From positions 62,001-126,000 of the forward strand of contig NZ_JAJQQP010000005.1 of the NCBI RefSeq assembly GCF_028994805.1: a stretch of DNA of 64,000 nucleotides, written 5' to 3'. This DNA is from Promicromonospora iranensis (GTDB lineage: Bacteria; Actinomycetota; Actinomycetes; Actinomycetales; Cellulomonadaceae). Shown here in pieces: positions 35,501 through 43,750 of the stretch (position 1 is the stretch's first letter; each line of letters opens with the position of its first letter). The translations under genes and the position numbers were made by a program. The notes below the pieces were generated by a model. It did not search any database. It saw nothing but the letters and a program-made list of their open reading frames with translations, and had not been told where the DNA came from.

Positions 35501-36367
35501 GGCAAGGTCGTCAAGGCGCTCCCCGCACAGCGCGCGTCGGACGACGCCGAGACCTATGCCGAGGCGAAGCGCCAGCTCAAGGAGTCGCGCGCCGAGCTGA
35601 AGGCCGTCGTGACGCTGCAGACCCAGCGTTTCGCCGAAGCGATGGTCACGGACCGCACCTGGCCCTTCGCCGACTGGCGCGAGTTCGTGCTGGGTCACCC
35701 ACTGATGTCGCGCCTCGCCGCACGCCTGGTGTGGGCGGCCGACAGGGGCTCGAGCGCGGTGACGTTCCGTCCGGGGGACGGCGGCGCGCTGATCGGCGTC
35801 GACGACGAGGACGTCACCCTGCCGGACGACGCCCGGGTCTCGCTGGTGCACGCCACGACGCTCGGGGAGGACACCGAGTCGGGCGCGCCGGCCTGGCGGG
35901 CGCATCTCGCCGACTACGAGATCACGCCGCTGTTCGACCAAGGGCTGGGCGCCGACGCCCCGCCGGCCGCCGACCTGCTGCCCGACGTGCCGGAGGGCGC
36001 CCGGGCGATCGAGACCCGCAAGGGCTGGCTCAGCGACTCGTTCACGATCCGCGGTCGCGCCACGAAGCTCGGCTACGCCCGGTCACAGGCGGAGGACGCA
36101 GGCTGGTTCGACGCCTACCGCAAGGAGTACTCGACGCTCGGCGTGACCGTCGAGATCGAGTTCACCGGCGCGTTCCTGCCCGAGGAGAACATCACCGCCG
36201 CCGTCCGGCAGCTCGTCTTCCGCCGCACCGGCACGTGGGGTGACCAGGGCTGCCTTCCGGTCAAGGACGTACCGAAGGCCCTCCTGGCGGTGTCCTACCG
36301 CGACTACGTGACCGTCGCCGAGGGCGGTGTCTTCGACCCGGACTGGGAGAAGAAGAGCCAGTACTGA
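32525..36367 (+). CDS. DUF4132 (MolR/YehI-like) HEAT-repeat protein
   Basis: A very large (1,280-residue) soluble protein. HEAT-like alpha repeats run through the centre; for example AEIRTSAAAWLARIGDPAAV and the following helices at about 650-690. The C-terminal third has the DUF4132 pattern: ESRAELKAVVTLQTQRFAEAMVTDRTW, FVLGHPLMSRLAARLVW, and an end segment with GCLPVKDVPKALLAVSYRD. Family members include E. coli YehI/MolR, coded near MoxR ATPase and vWA genes; the biochemical role is unknown. ATG at 32525 has GAGGAA just upstream; an in-frame GTG 12 bases earlier is possible. The gene stands 94 bases before the MoxR gene and is probably part of one operon with the next four. Confidence 0.85.
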   Translation: MLQELVDRVKGGDGVARTVQDALAPLKLLNAALYDGLYDDAVGYVLEGTTPEVLARVAPVRTDHVDSLLDQPGRTSYYSRWVAPDLVKQVAALHKNWTQEVGNRSRRRIYADAGVETVVRFARLLAQICETVEMPGVPGWLSLLLHDTSHLSAAGRKRSARSGADGSSAGKGAGARWTPAAFEAAAVEGGVPADDAVHTVLLGILHRSTKGHSWHTDPRTAIATTPAFDEYVTQHVSVLATLTPRLNAAGKTEVLDRIGKRVADDGLARIVAALAVDGAKGVRNAALTHLAALPDARQVALLAPSLTTAPSGSLGEAVSRLASLDGGLDACGAALAPLVDENGKAASGQNARVRLLAQTIERSRALESPAKDVTIELPAWEPLPDPVLDDALLKEVRAVVETATVEARARLEELKKRFSHDSKDWSLQAARRDLGQLQKITDKDFEALPTALAGGKPIRNSGKDRPSPLILWLADQRRDPFAGQGPSAGQGLMLRIRLHVPALGRGNRHNVLWSLHGHLGDVTDLRQLHEGLERVGAEDVDGLLTELVLDRWWGTQEITAAVAWPWFAERPQLLERALRRGEGGDGRTARALEILRQFPAIPPHLLPSVTALALGTGKTHRRAAQEVLEAHSGARLLAEQALTDPKAEIRTSAAAWLARIGDPAAVPALRAVLKKERREAARATLLSALEALGDDIATDLAPEILRAEAVKGLTGKMPASLGWFPFDQLPQVRWAGIDGTPGDEVPSDVVRWWVVLATKLKSPSGEGLIARYVGLLDPQSQAVLGSFVLRAWLAQDTRNPSVDESRTYADQNAQTRWDSMQALIKRYPEYYGDQAEQSVEDFWKILYKQHQATYLGSATQEKGLLALTVGMPGAELATTAQHYFSAHKGRRAQAEYLVRALAANGDRAAVQQLLAVSRRFKQRSVQEVATALAQDIADRNGWDAEQLADRTVQTAGFDDDGILRLDLGAPDGDRVVTGRITEAFTLELRNPTGKVVKALPAQRASDDAETYAEAKRQLKESRAELKAVVTLQTQRFAEAMVTDRTWPFADWREFVLGHPLMSRLAARLVWAADRGSSAVTFRPGDGGALIGVDDEDVTLPDDARVSLVHATTLGEDTESGAPAWRAHLADYEITPLFDQGLGADAPPAADLLPDVPEGARAIETRKGWLSDSFTIRGRATKLGYARSQAEDAGWFDAYRKEYSTLGVTVEIEFTGAFLPEENITAAVRQLVFRRTGTWGDQGCLPVKDVPKALLAVSYRDYVTVAEGGVFDPDWEKKSQY

Positions 36368-36461
36368 GCTGTCACCGCAGCACCGCCGTCTGCAGCACCG
36401 TCATCCGTAGTGCCGTCGTCCGCGCGACGGCACCGCCCGAACGTGAGTACCGAAGGACGTC

Positions 36462-37604
36462 ATGACCATCACAGGCACCACCACTGGCACCACCGAACCC
36501 GGCGTCGAGATCCGCCCGCCGGCCGAGATCCGCTACGCCGCCGAGCTGGCGACGCTCGACGCCTGGGACACGGAGCGCGGGCACGAGCGCCCGCCGGGCT
36601 GGCGACTGAGCCCACGGGCCGTGCGGGCGTTCATCATCGGCTCCCCGGAGCTCGGCGTGACGCGCAAGTTCTACGGAGACGACCCGCTGGTCGACCGCGC
36701 CGTCGTCTCCCTGATGGGCAGGCAGGGCCTGATGCTCGTGGGCGAGCCCGGAACGGCCAAGTCGATGTTGTCCGAGCTGTTGTCCGCGGCGGTCTCCGGC
36801 TCGTCGACCCTGACGGTCCAGGGCACGGCCGGGACCACGGAGGACCACGTGCGGTACTCGTGGAACTACGCGCTCCTGGTGTCCGAGGGCCCGAGCGAGC
36901 GGTCGCTCGTCCCCTCCCCGGTCTGCACGGGGATGCGCGAGGGCCAGGTCGTGCGCTTCGAGGAGATCACGCGCTGCGCACCGGAGATCCAGGACACGCT
37001 CGTGTCGATCCTGTCGGAGAAGCAGCTCATGGTCCCGGAGCTCGGGCCGGACGCCCGGGTGGCGGCCCGGCCCGGCTTCACCGTGATCGCGACCGCGAAC
37101 CTGAAGGACCGCGGCGTGCACGAGATGTCAGCCGCGCTCAAGCGCCGGTTCAGCTTCGAGACCGTGGCCCCGGTGCGCGACCGCGCGTTCGAGATCGAGC
37201 TGGTGCAGCGTCAGCTGGAGGCAGAGCTGGGGCCCGCGTTCGGTTGGGGTGGCGACCGGCCCGAGGTCCCGCTCGACGTGCTCGAGGTGCTCGTCACCGT
37301 GTTCCAGGACCTCCGGACGGGCAGCACGCGCGAGGGGGCGCCCGTGAAGCGGCCCGAGACGGTCATGTCCACGGCCGAGGCGGTCAACGTCGCGGTCGCC
37401 GCGTCCCTGGAGGCCCGCTACCTCGGCGACGGCACGGTGACCGCCGCGGAGGTCGCGCGACAGATCGCGGGTGTGGCGCTCAAGGGCGAGGAGGAGGACG
37501 CGCGCCGGCTGCGGCACTACGTCGACAACGTCGTGCGCGAGCGAGCCCGCGCCGACGCGCGCTGGAAGGCGTTCTTCACGGCAGCAGAGCCGCTGTGGCG
37601 GTGA
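36462..37604 (+). CDS. MoxR-family AAA+ ATPase (YehL-like)
   Basis: A 380-residue AAA+ protein. Walker A is GEPGTAKS (residues 94-101). The Walker B position reads VVRFEEI (163-169), with Glu in place of the usual Asp. Sensor 1 is in VIATANLKDRG, and an arginine-finger-like ALKRRFSFE follows. The MoxR group acts as hexameric chaperones that load or remodel partners, often a vWA protein. Here the partner is coded two genes downstream. The ATG follows GAAGGA. The stop overlaps the GTG of the next gene by 4 bases. The YehL subfamily is suggested by the gene context rather than by alignment. Confidence 0.92.
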   Translation: MTITGTTTGTTEPGVEIRPPAEIRYAAELATLDAWDTERGHERPPGWRLSPRAVRAFIIGSPELGVTRKFYGDDPLVDRAVVSLMGRQGLMLVGEPGTAKSMLSELLSAAVSGSSTLTVQGTAGTTEDHVRYSWNYALLVSEGPSERSLVPSPVCTGMREGQVVRFEEITRCAPEIQDTLVSILSEKQLMVPELGPDARVAARPGFTVIATANLKDRGVHEMSAALKRRFSFETVAPVRDRAFEIELVQRQLEAELGPAFGWGGDRPEVPLDVLEVLVTVFQDLRTGSTREGAPVKRPETVMSTAEAVNVAVAASLEARYLGDGTVTAAEVARQIAGVALKGEEEDARRLRHYVDNVVRERARADARWKAFFTAAEPLWR

Positions 37605-40498
37605 GGGGCGGGGCGGCCCGGGGCGTGGACGCGGTGTGGGAGCGCGCACCCGAACGCCTGCGTGCTTCCGCCGACGCGGTTCGCCGGCTGCGGGCCGAGC
37701 GCGGCATCCACTTCGCGCCCGTGCGCCACCACAGCCCCGCGTGCGCGGTCGCGGTGCGTACGGCGATCGAGGAGCTGCGCCCGGCGGTGGTGCTCATCGA
37801 AGGACCGGAGGAGTTCACCCGGCTCATCCCCGACCTGCTGCACGAGGCGACGCGACCACCCGTCGCGGTCCTCAGCCTCGGTGGCCCCGGCGCCGCCTCC
37901 AGCACTCGGGACGGCGCCCGGGCACGTACCCGGCACGACGACACCGGCGACCGCGACGGCGGAGAGGGTGCCGGCTTCTATCCGCTCGCGTCCTTCTCCC
38001 CGGAGTGGGTAGCGCTCCGCGCGGGGCACGACGTCGGCGCGGAGCTCGTGTTCATCGACCGGTCCTTCGGAGAGCGGTCGGTCGAGGAGCGCGCGGCGTC
38101 CGCGGGTGACGGCGGGAGCGGCGTTCCGGACAGCACCCGTGCACCGGATGGCGTCGACGCACCTGGCGGCGTCGGCGCACCGGACGGCGTCGGCAGGAGT
38201 GGCACCGCGCCGCCCGACCCGTTCGCGCGGACCCTCATGTCCGAGCGGTACCTGGCGCACTCGGAAGCCGTTGCCGCGCTCGCGCGGCGGCTCGGCTGCC
38301 GCGACCACGACGAGGTCTGGGACCAGCTGTTCGAGGCACGGGCGAGCGCCGAGCTGACCGATTGGCGCACGGTGTTCGACGACGTCTTCGCCTGGTCGGC
38401 GCTCGCGCGTCTCGACTACGAGGAGGGTGTGCTCGCCGGCGAGGGGTCGTTGGACCGTGAGGCGCGGATGGCGGCCCGGATCACCGAGACGGTCGCTCGC
38501 CTGGCTGAGGGGGACGTCGACGGAGGCGTGGGTGGCAGCGCGGACGACATCCGGCCGGTGCTCGTGGTGACCGGCGCGTTCCACACGCTCGCGCTGGTCG
38601 AGGCGCTGATCGGTGCGCCGGAGGGCGCGCCGATCCGTGATCGGCAGCCCGAGGGTGGTTACGGCCCGGTGGCGCAGGGCGAGGCCTGGCTGGTCCGCAA
38701 CGACCACGAGCGGCTCGACGGGCTGCGTGGCTACGGCGCGGGCATGCCCTCGCCCGGCTACTACGAGCGGCTGCACGCGGCGCATCTCCGGGAGCTGGGG
38801 TCCACGCCGTCGTCGGACGAGGACGGTCCCGTGGGCGCTCGCGCCCTGGTGACGGAGGTGCTCGTCGACATCGCGCGCGGCGCCGCCGAGCGGGGCCACG
38901 CGGTGAGCCTGCCGCAGGTCAGCTCCGCGGCGGAGTCCGCGGTGCGGCTCGCCGAGCTGCGCGAGCGTGCCTTTCCGTGTCGTACCGACCTGCTGGACGC
39001 CGTGCGGTCCTGCTACGTGCAGGACGACGGCGGGGTCGGCGGGCCGGGCGAGCCCGAGCGGCCGCTGGGACTGGCCGTCGCCGAGGTGTTCGGCGGGCGG
39101 TCGCTCGGCGACGTGCCGCCCGGCAGCGCGTCACCACCGCTCGTGCGCGACGTCCGGGAGCGGGTCCGGGCGGTGCGGCTCGCCATCGACGACTCGGTGC
39201 CGCGCACCGCCCGCCTGGACGCCCGGCGCACGGCGTCCCATCGGGCGAAGCGGCAGGTGCTGGCGCTGCTCGACTTCGTCGGTGCGGGCTTCGGGCAGCT
39301 GGTCTCGGGACCGGACCACGTCGCGGGCCGTGGTCTCGGGCTGATCACCGAGGAGTGGCAGTACTGCTGGACGCCGCTCGTCGAGGCGCGCCTGGTGGAG
39401 ATGGTGCATCTCGGCGCGACGCTCGACGCGGTCGCCGTCGCGCGGCTCCACGCCGCGGAGGCACGGCTGGCGGGCACAGCTGCGAGTACCGCGTCGGTCG
39501 CCGTCGCCGCTCGGCTCGTGGCCCAGACGCTGGTGATCGGTATGGGCGCTCACCTGCCCCGGATCGTCGCCCTGCTGCGCAGCACCCTGGACACCGACCG
39601 CGACCTGGACTCCGTGGTCTCGGGCGCGCGGCAGCTGCTCGGGCTGTGGCAGGCCCGGGTGGAGCTCGGCGCCGAGGAGCAGGCGGGCGAGCTGCTCGAC
39701 CTGGTGAGCCAGGCGCTCGCCACCGCTGCCTACCTGGTCAGCGACCTGGGCAAGGTGCGAGCCGAGGACGAGGACGCGGCCGTCGGTACGCTCGTCGGCC
39801 TGCGTGCCCTGCTGCGGGACGCGGCGGCTGCGGGTGGCACGTCAGCTGCGGGCGATGCGACGGCTGCGGGCAACGCGTCGGCGGTGAGCGGAGCGTGGGC
39901 AGACGGCGAGGCTCGCGGCGTTCCCGGGCCCGAACGGGACGAGGACGGTGTCGGCACGGCCGCCCGCGCCGCCGTCGTGCGTGAGCTCGCGCGCCTGCGC
40001 GACGAGGACGGCACCGCGCCCGCCGTGGCGGGCGCTCTGCTCGCGCTCGGCTTCACGGACGGCGAGGTGTCCGACGACGTGCTGATCACCCGGGTGCGCG
40101 GCGCGCTGGCCGCGGGTGCGGACCCGGCCACGGCGGTGCGGTTCCTGGGCGGTGTGATGCGCGCCGCCCCGGACCTGATCCTGCACACGCCGGAGATGTT
40201 CGACGCCGTCGACGACGCCCTGCGCGTGCTCGACGGCGACGCGTTCCTGGCCGTGCTGCCGGACCTGCGCCGGGCGTTCACGTGGCTGCGCCCCACCGAG
40301 ACGCACCGGCTGGCGAAGCGGGTGGCCGAGCGGACCGGTGCTCGCGTGGAGCAGGTGGACGTGCGGGTCGCGCTGTCCGAGGACGACCTGGCGAAAGGCC
40401 TGGCTCTGGACCACGAGCTAGCGGCGGTGCTCCGGCGCGACGGGCTGGCCCACTGGGCTGCCGGTGCCGGGGCCGTTACGACACGAGGAGAAGCATGA
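37601..40498 (+). CDS. DUF5682-family protein (YehM-like)
   Basis: A 965-residue protein beginning with GTG inside the MoxR stop. The N-terminal signature GIHFAPVRHHSPACAVAVR and VLIEGPEEFTRLIPDLL is typical of DUF5682 and reminiscent of TraB/ChaN-like folds with histidines. GLRGYGAGMPSPGYYE and LITEEWQYCWTPLVEARLVE are further conserved blocks. Several Gly/Ala/Asp-rich low-complexity stretches (about 170-205 and 740-790) look like linkers. The family occurs beside MoxR, vWA and SWIM genes, matching E. coli YehM. Function unknown; a role as scaffold or hydrolase of the complex is inference. The stop overlaps the vWA start (ATGA). Confidence 0.85.
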   Translation: MRGGAARGVDAVWERAPERLRASADAVRRLRAERGIHFAPVRHHSPACAVAVRTAIEELRPAVVLIEGPEEFTRLIPDLLHEATRPPVAVLSLGGPGAASSTRDGARARTRHDDTGDRDGGEGAGFYPLASFSPEWVALRAGHDVGAELVFIDRSFGERSVEERAASAGDGGSGVPDSTRAPDGVDAPGGVGAPDGVGRSGTAPPDPFARTLMSERYLAHSEAVAALARRLGCRDHDEVWDQLFEARASAELTDWRTVFDDVFAWSALARLDYEEGVLAGEGSLDREARMAARITETVARLAEGDVDGGVGGSADDIRPVLVVTGAFHTLALVEALIGAPEGAPIRDRQPEGGYGPVAQGEAWLVRNDHERLDGLRGYGAGMPSPGYYERLHAAHLRELGSTPSSDEDGPVGARALVTEVLVDIARGAAERGHAVSLPQVSSAAESAVRLAELRERAFPCRTDLLDAVRSCYVQDDGGVGGPGEPERPLGLAVAEVFGGRSLGDVPPGSASPPLVRDVRERVRAVRLAIDDSVPRTARLDARRTASHRAKRQVLALLDFVGAGFGQLVSGPDHVAGRGLGLITEEWQYCWTPLVEARLVEMVHLGATLDAVAVARLHAAEARLAGTAASTASVAVAARLVAQTLVIGMGAHLPRIVALLRSTLDTDRDLDSVVSGARQLLGLWQARVELGAEEQAGELLDLVSQALATAAYLVSDLGKVRAEDEDAAVGTLVGLRALLRDAAAAGGTSAAGDATAAGNASAVSGAWADGEARGVPGPERDEDGVGTAARAAVVRELARLRDEDGTAPAVAGALLALGFTDGEVSDDVLITRVRGALAAGADPATAVRFLGGVMRAAPDLILHTPEMFDAVDDALRVLDGDAFLAVLPDLRRAFTWLRPTETHRLAKRVAERTGARVEQVDVRVALSEDDLAKGLALDHELAAVLRRDGLAHWAAGAGAVTTRGEA

Positions 40499-41664
40499 GC
40501 ACTGTGTCCGCATCCGCATCCGCATCCGCATCCGGCTCCGTCTCCGACGACGAGGCCGCGCGCCGCTGGCGGCTGGTGCTGGGCCGCTATGCGGCCGACC
40601 AGCTGTCGGTGGGGCCGCAGGACGACGGGCTGGAGCGGTCCCTGCGCTACCTGTACGACCGCGAGTACACGGCGCGCGGACACCGGGTCGAGCAGGGGGC
40701 CGGCCTCGGCGGGTCCCAGCCGCACGGCGTGGACGTGACGGCGCTCCGCTGGCTCGACGAGGCGGGCGGCCTGTTCCCGCGCGAGACGTTCGAGCGCATG
40801 CAGGTCGACGCCGTCAGCCGGTACGGCCTCACCGACCTGCTGCAGGACGACGCCGCGGTCGAGGCCCTCGAACCTTCACGCGAGCTGGCCGTCGCGATGA
40901 TGCAGGTGCGAGGCGCCCTGAACGACCGTGCCGCGGCCGGCCTGCGACGCGTGATCCAGCGGGTCGTCGAGGACATCGTGAAACGCCTGCGCACCCGGTT
41001 CACGACAGCGGTCAACGGCCGGATCGACCGCTCGCGCCGGTCGATGCACCGGGTCGCGCGGAACTTCGACTGGAAGCGGACGCTGCGCGCCAACCTGGGC
41101 CGGGTCGACGCCGACGGACGCATGACCGTGCAGGACGTGCGCTTCTCCGCTCGGACGAGGCGCGCGCTGACCTGGGACGTCATCCTGGTCGTCGACCAGT
41201 CGGGGTCGATGGCCGCCTCGCTGCTGTACTCCGCGGTGTGTGCGGGAATCCTGTCGGGCCTGCCCGGTATCAACGTGCAGCTCTACCTGTTCGACACCTC
41301 GGTGGTGGACATGTCGCACCTCGCCGACGACCCGGTGACGGTGCTCATGACCGCCCAGCTCGGCGGCGGCACGGACATCGCGCGAGCGATGCGCCATGCG
41401 GAGCAGCAGGTGCGCAACCCGTCACGGACCGTGGTGGCGCTCGTCAGCGACTTCTACGAGGGCGGCTCGGTCTCCCACCTGCTGGCCACGGTGCGGCGGA
41501 TGGCGTCCTCCGGCGTGACCATGCTCGGGCTCGCAGCCCTGGACGAGGCAGCGGAGCCGGTCTACGACCAGGGCACCGCCAGGCACCTCGCCGAGTGCGG
41601 CATGGAGGTCGCGGCGCTCACGCCCGAACGGTTCGCCGAGTGGCTGGGAGAGGTGCTCTCATGA
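40495..41664 (+). CDS. vWA-domain protein partner of MoxR (YehP-like)
   Basis: A 389-residue protein with a C-terminal von Willebrand A domain (about 225-385). The MIDAS metal site DQSGS is at 234-238, the conserved Thr in GGGTDI follows, and DFYEGGS provides the third site. The N-terminal half is helical and Arg-rich (RRVIQRVVEDIVKRLRTRF, SRRSMHRVARNFDWKRTLRANL), as in MoxR-associated vWA proteins such as YehP and CoxE. It probably binds its target through the metal site and is remodelled by the MoxR ATPase. There is no signal or membrane segment, so it is cytoplasmic. A hexanucleotide repeat encodes a Ser-Ala run at its start. It overlaps both neighbours by 4 bases. Confidence 0.92.
   Translation: MSTVSASASASASGSVSDDEAARRWRLVLGRYAADQLSVGPQDDGLERSLRYLYDREYTARGHRVEQGAGLGGSQPHGVDVTALRWLDEAGGLFPRETFERMQVDAVSRYGLTDLLQDDAAVEALEPSRELAVAMMQVRGALNDRAAAGLRRVIQRVVEDIVKRLRTRFTTAVNGRIDRSRRSMHRVARNFDWKRTLRANLGRVDADGRMTVQDVRFSARTRRALTWDVILVVDQSGSMAASLLYSAVCAGILSGLPGINVQLYLFDTSVVDMSHLADDPVTVLMTAQLGGGTDIARAMRHAEQQVRNPSRTVVALVSDFYEGGSVSHLLATVRRMASSGVTMLGLAALDEAAEPVYDQGTARHLAECGMEVAALTPERFAEWLGEVLS
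40507..40533 (+). repeat. In-frame hexanucleotide repeat (TCCGCA x4)
   Basis: Four tandem copies of TCCGCA plus a partial copy code for alternating Ser-Ala just after the vWA start codon. Because the unit is six bases, gain or loss of copies would only lengthen or shorten the N terminus, not shift the frame. Confidence 0.8.
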
Positions 41665-43715
41665 GCGACCGGAGAGCCTTCGCCTGGGCCATCCCGTACG
41701 CAGGCCTGGACGACGACGCGCTCAAGGCGCTCGGCAACGGCGGGCTGCTGCGGCGCGCCCGCAAGGATCATGCCCGCGAGGGCGGCGTGACGGAGGTGTC
41801 CCACGATCCGAAGAGCGCGGTGCTCGAGATCGCTGGGGCATCGGTCCGGGTGGACGGCCGCGGTCCGGCGGCCATCACCTGCGACTGCCCGACGGCGGGC
41901 GTGTGCCAGCATGTCCTGACCGCCTGCCTGTGGGCGGCGGAGGTGGCGCCCGATGCGCCGCAGGAGGACGCCGCGACCGTCGTCGCGCAGTCGGTGCCCA
42001 GGTCGCCCAGCGCGGCCGTGACTCCCGGTGCGGTTGTGTCTCCTGGTGAGGCTGTGTCGCCGGGCGTAGCCGGGCCGCCCAGTGCGGCCGGGGATGCCAC
42101 TGCGACCGTCGCCCGCGCGACGACGGCACGCCCGTCGGCGGCGGTGCTGCGGCGTCGCCGAGTGGCACTCGCGGAGGTGCGTGACCTCGTCGGGCGCCTC
42201 ATGTCGGGCGGCTTGTCGCACCTCGGCCCCGCCGACGCCGAGCCGCTGCGTGCGCTGGCCGGCCGGGTACGGCTGGCGGGTCTCGAGCACGTCGCCGGAG
42301 ACCAGGTCGGCGTCGTCCGGCTCGACGGGCTGCTGCGGGTGGCGGCGGGATTGGTTGCCGGCCTCGCCGGGCGGGACGACGCCGTCACCGAGTCCGAGCT
42401 GCTCGACGCGTTCGCCGAGGTCTGGGCCATGTGCGAGGTGCTGCGGCGCGCCCTGGACCCGGGCGAGGCAGCCGACCCCGGGGCTGGGCGACTACCAGAC
42501 CCGGTCTCGGGAAAGGCCGGTATCACGGGCGGCGCGGGTAGCACCGGACGCGCGGGCGGCGCGGGCAGTGTGAGCCGCGCCGGGAACGCCGACGAGGAGC
42601 GGGAGGTCGCGCGGTGGGTGCCGCTCGGCGCTCGGTGGTGGACCTCCCCGAGCGGATCGCGCGGACTGGCCTACCTGGGCTGGGACGCCGAGACCGACGC
42701 GGCAGACGCGGCAGACGCGGCAGACGCAGCCGCCGGAACGAAGGCCGGGCAGGTGCGGCAGGTGGTGACCGGTCGTTCGTCCGGCACTGACCCGAGGTTC
42801 CTGCGCAGCTGGACCAGCCCGCTGCTGTGGGGCAGGTCCCTGAGCAACCTGTGCGAGGGCCCCCTCCGGCTCACCGCTGTGCGTATCAAGCCCGACGGCA
42901 GCCTCGGCGCGGGTGGGACACCGGTGGTCCGTCGGCTGCACGAGGGCGGGGCCGACGCGGGTGAGCTCGACGGGGGCGGGGCTGACGGGGGCGGGTTCGA
43001 CCTCGACGAGCTCCGGCTGATCGCCGAGCGTACGGGGGATGGTGTGGCGCCGCGCGACGTCGTCGGGTTCGGGCGCCGTCCGGTGAACGTGCGGCTCGTG
43101 CTGGTTCGCGACGTCGGCGAGGTGGGGATCGACGAGGTCCGCCAGGAGCTGACGCTGGCCGTCGTCACCTCGGACGGGGAGTCGCGCGCGTTGCGGTTGC
43201 CCGCGACGAGCGAGCAGGCGATCGAGACGCTGTTGTCCGTCAGGGCGAAGCTGGTGGCGGTCACGATCGAGCGCCGCGAGGACCGGGACGAGCCGGTGGG
43301 CCTATTCGTGCGCGACAAGCACACGATCCGGCTGATCAGTCCCACGGTCACGCCTGCCTGGACTCTCGAGGGCAGCTATTGGGACTTCTGGCGCCGACGG
43401 ATCCGCAGGCTGAAGGCGCAGGCGGCGTCGGCGAAGGCTGTCGGATCGCCGGTCGCCCCGCCGTCGCCGGTGCGTCGCGTGACGCTGCTGCTCGGCGACG
43501 TCCTCGTGGCCGTCGGCGCGACGGGCCGACCGGCGCTCACGGCGCGGCAGCGGTCCGACGTCGAGCAGGCACGCGGCCTCGCCCGGGACCTCGGGCTCGT
43601 GACGCTGGAGCGGACGGCCGACGGGCTGCTGGACGGTCAGTTGAACCCGTCGACCGTGCTGCAGGCGGCCTTCGTCGTGGGGAGGGCCCGCGCGGTGGTG
43701 GACGTCGCGGGCTGA
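41661..43715 (+). CDS. SWIM zinc-finger protein (YehQ-like)
   Basis: A 684-residue protein. The SWIM motif CDCPTAGVCQH (Cys74, Cys76, Cys82, His84) lies near the N terminus and binds zinc, probably contacting nucleic acid or protein. A Pro/Ala/Gly-rich region (about 100-155) and a second one (about 275-310) act as linkers; a run of Ala-Asp repeats lies near 350. The C-terminal domain (about 380-684) has no recognised name but contains ETLLSVRAKLVAVTIERRE and SYWDFWRRRIRRLK. It is the last gene of the MoxR operon, starting in the stop of the vWA gene. The same order in E. coli (yehL-yehM-yehP-yehQ) supports a shared function. Confidence 0.88.
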   Translation: MSDRRAFAWAIPYAGLDDDALKALGNGGLLRRARKDHAREGGVTEVSHDPKSAVLEIAGASVRVDGRGPAAITCDCPTAGVCQHVLTACLWAAEVAPDAPQEDAATVVAQSVPRSPSAAVTPGAVVSPGEAVSPGVAGPPSAAGDATATVARATTARPSAAVLRRRRVALAEVRDLVGRLMSGGLSHLGPADAEPLRALAGRVRLAGLEHVAGDQVGVVRLDGLLRVAAGLVAGLAGRDDAVTESELLDAFAEVWAMCEVLRRALDPGEAADPGAGRLPDPVSGKAGITGGAGSTGRAGGAGSVSRAGNADEEREVARWVPLGARWWTSPSGSRGLAYLGWDAETDAADAADAADAAAGTKAGQVRQVVTGRSSGTDPRFLRSWTSPLLWGRSLSNLCEGPLRLTAVRIKPDGSLGAGGTPVVRRLHEGGADAGELDGGGADGGGFDLDELRLIAERTGDGVAPRDVVGFGRRPVNVRLVLVRDVGEVGIDEVRQELTLAVVTSDGESRALRLPATSEQAIETLLSVRAKLVAVTIERREDRDEPVGLFVRDKHTIRLISPTVTPAWTLEGSYWDFWRRRIRRLKAQAASAKAVGSPVAPPSPVRRVTLLLGDVLVAVGATGRPALTARQRSDVEQARGLARDLGLVTLERTADGLLDGQLNPSTVLQAAFVVGRARAVVDVAG

Positions 43716-43717
43716 CC

Positions 43718-43750
43718 CGGATCATGCCGCGCGCCTCGTGGCATGATCCG
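43718..43750. terminator. Hairpin between convergent SWIM and HNH genes
   Basis: Perfect 11-bp arms (CGGATCATGCC and GGCATGATCCG) enclose an 11-base loop. The hairpin begins 2 bases after the SWIM stop and overlaps the last codons of the opposite HNH gene, so it can form in both transcripts. A terminator role is inferred from position; there is no U-tract. Confidence 0.5.

Noticed and set aside
40507-40533. Hexanucleotide repeat considered as a phase-variation switch
   Set aside because: The unit length is a multiple of three, so copy changes would not switch the vWA gene off.
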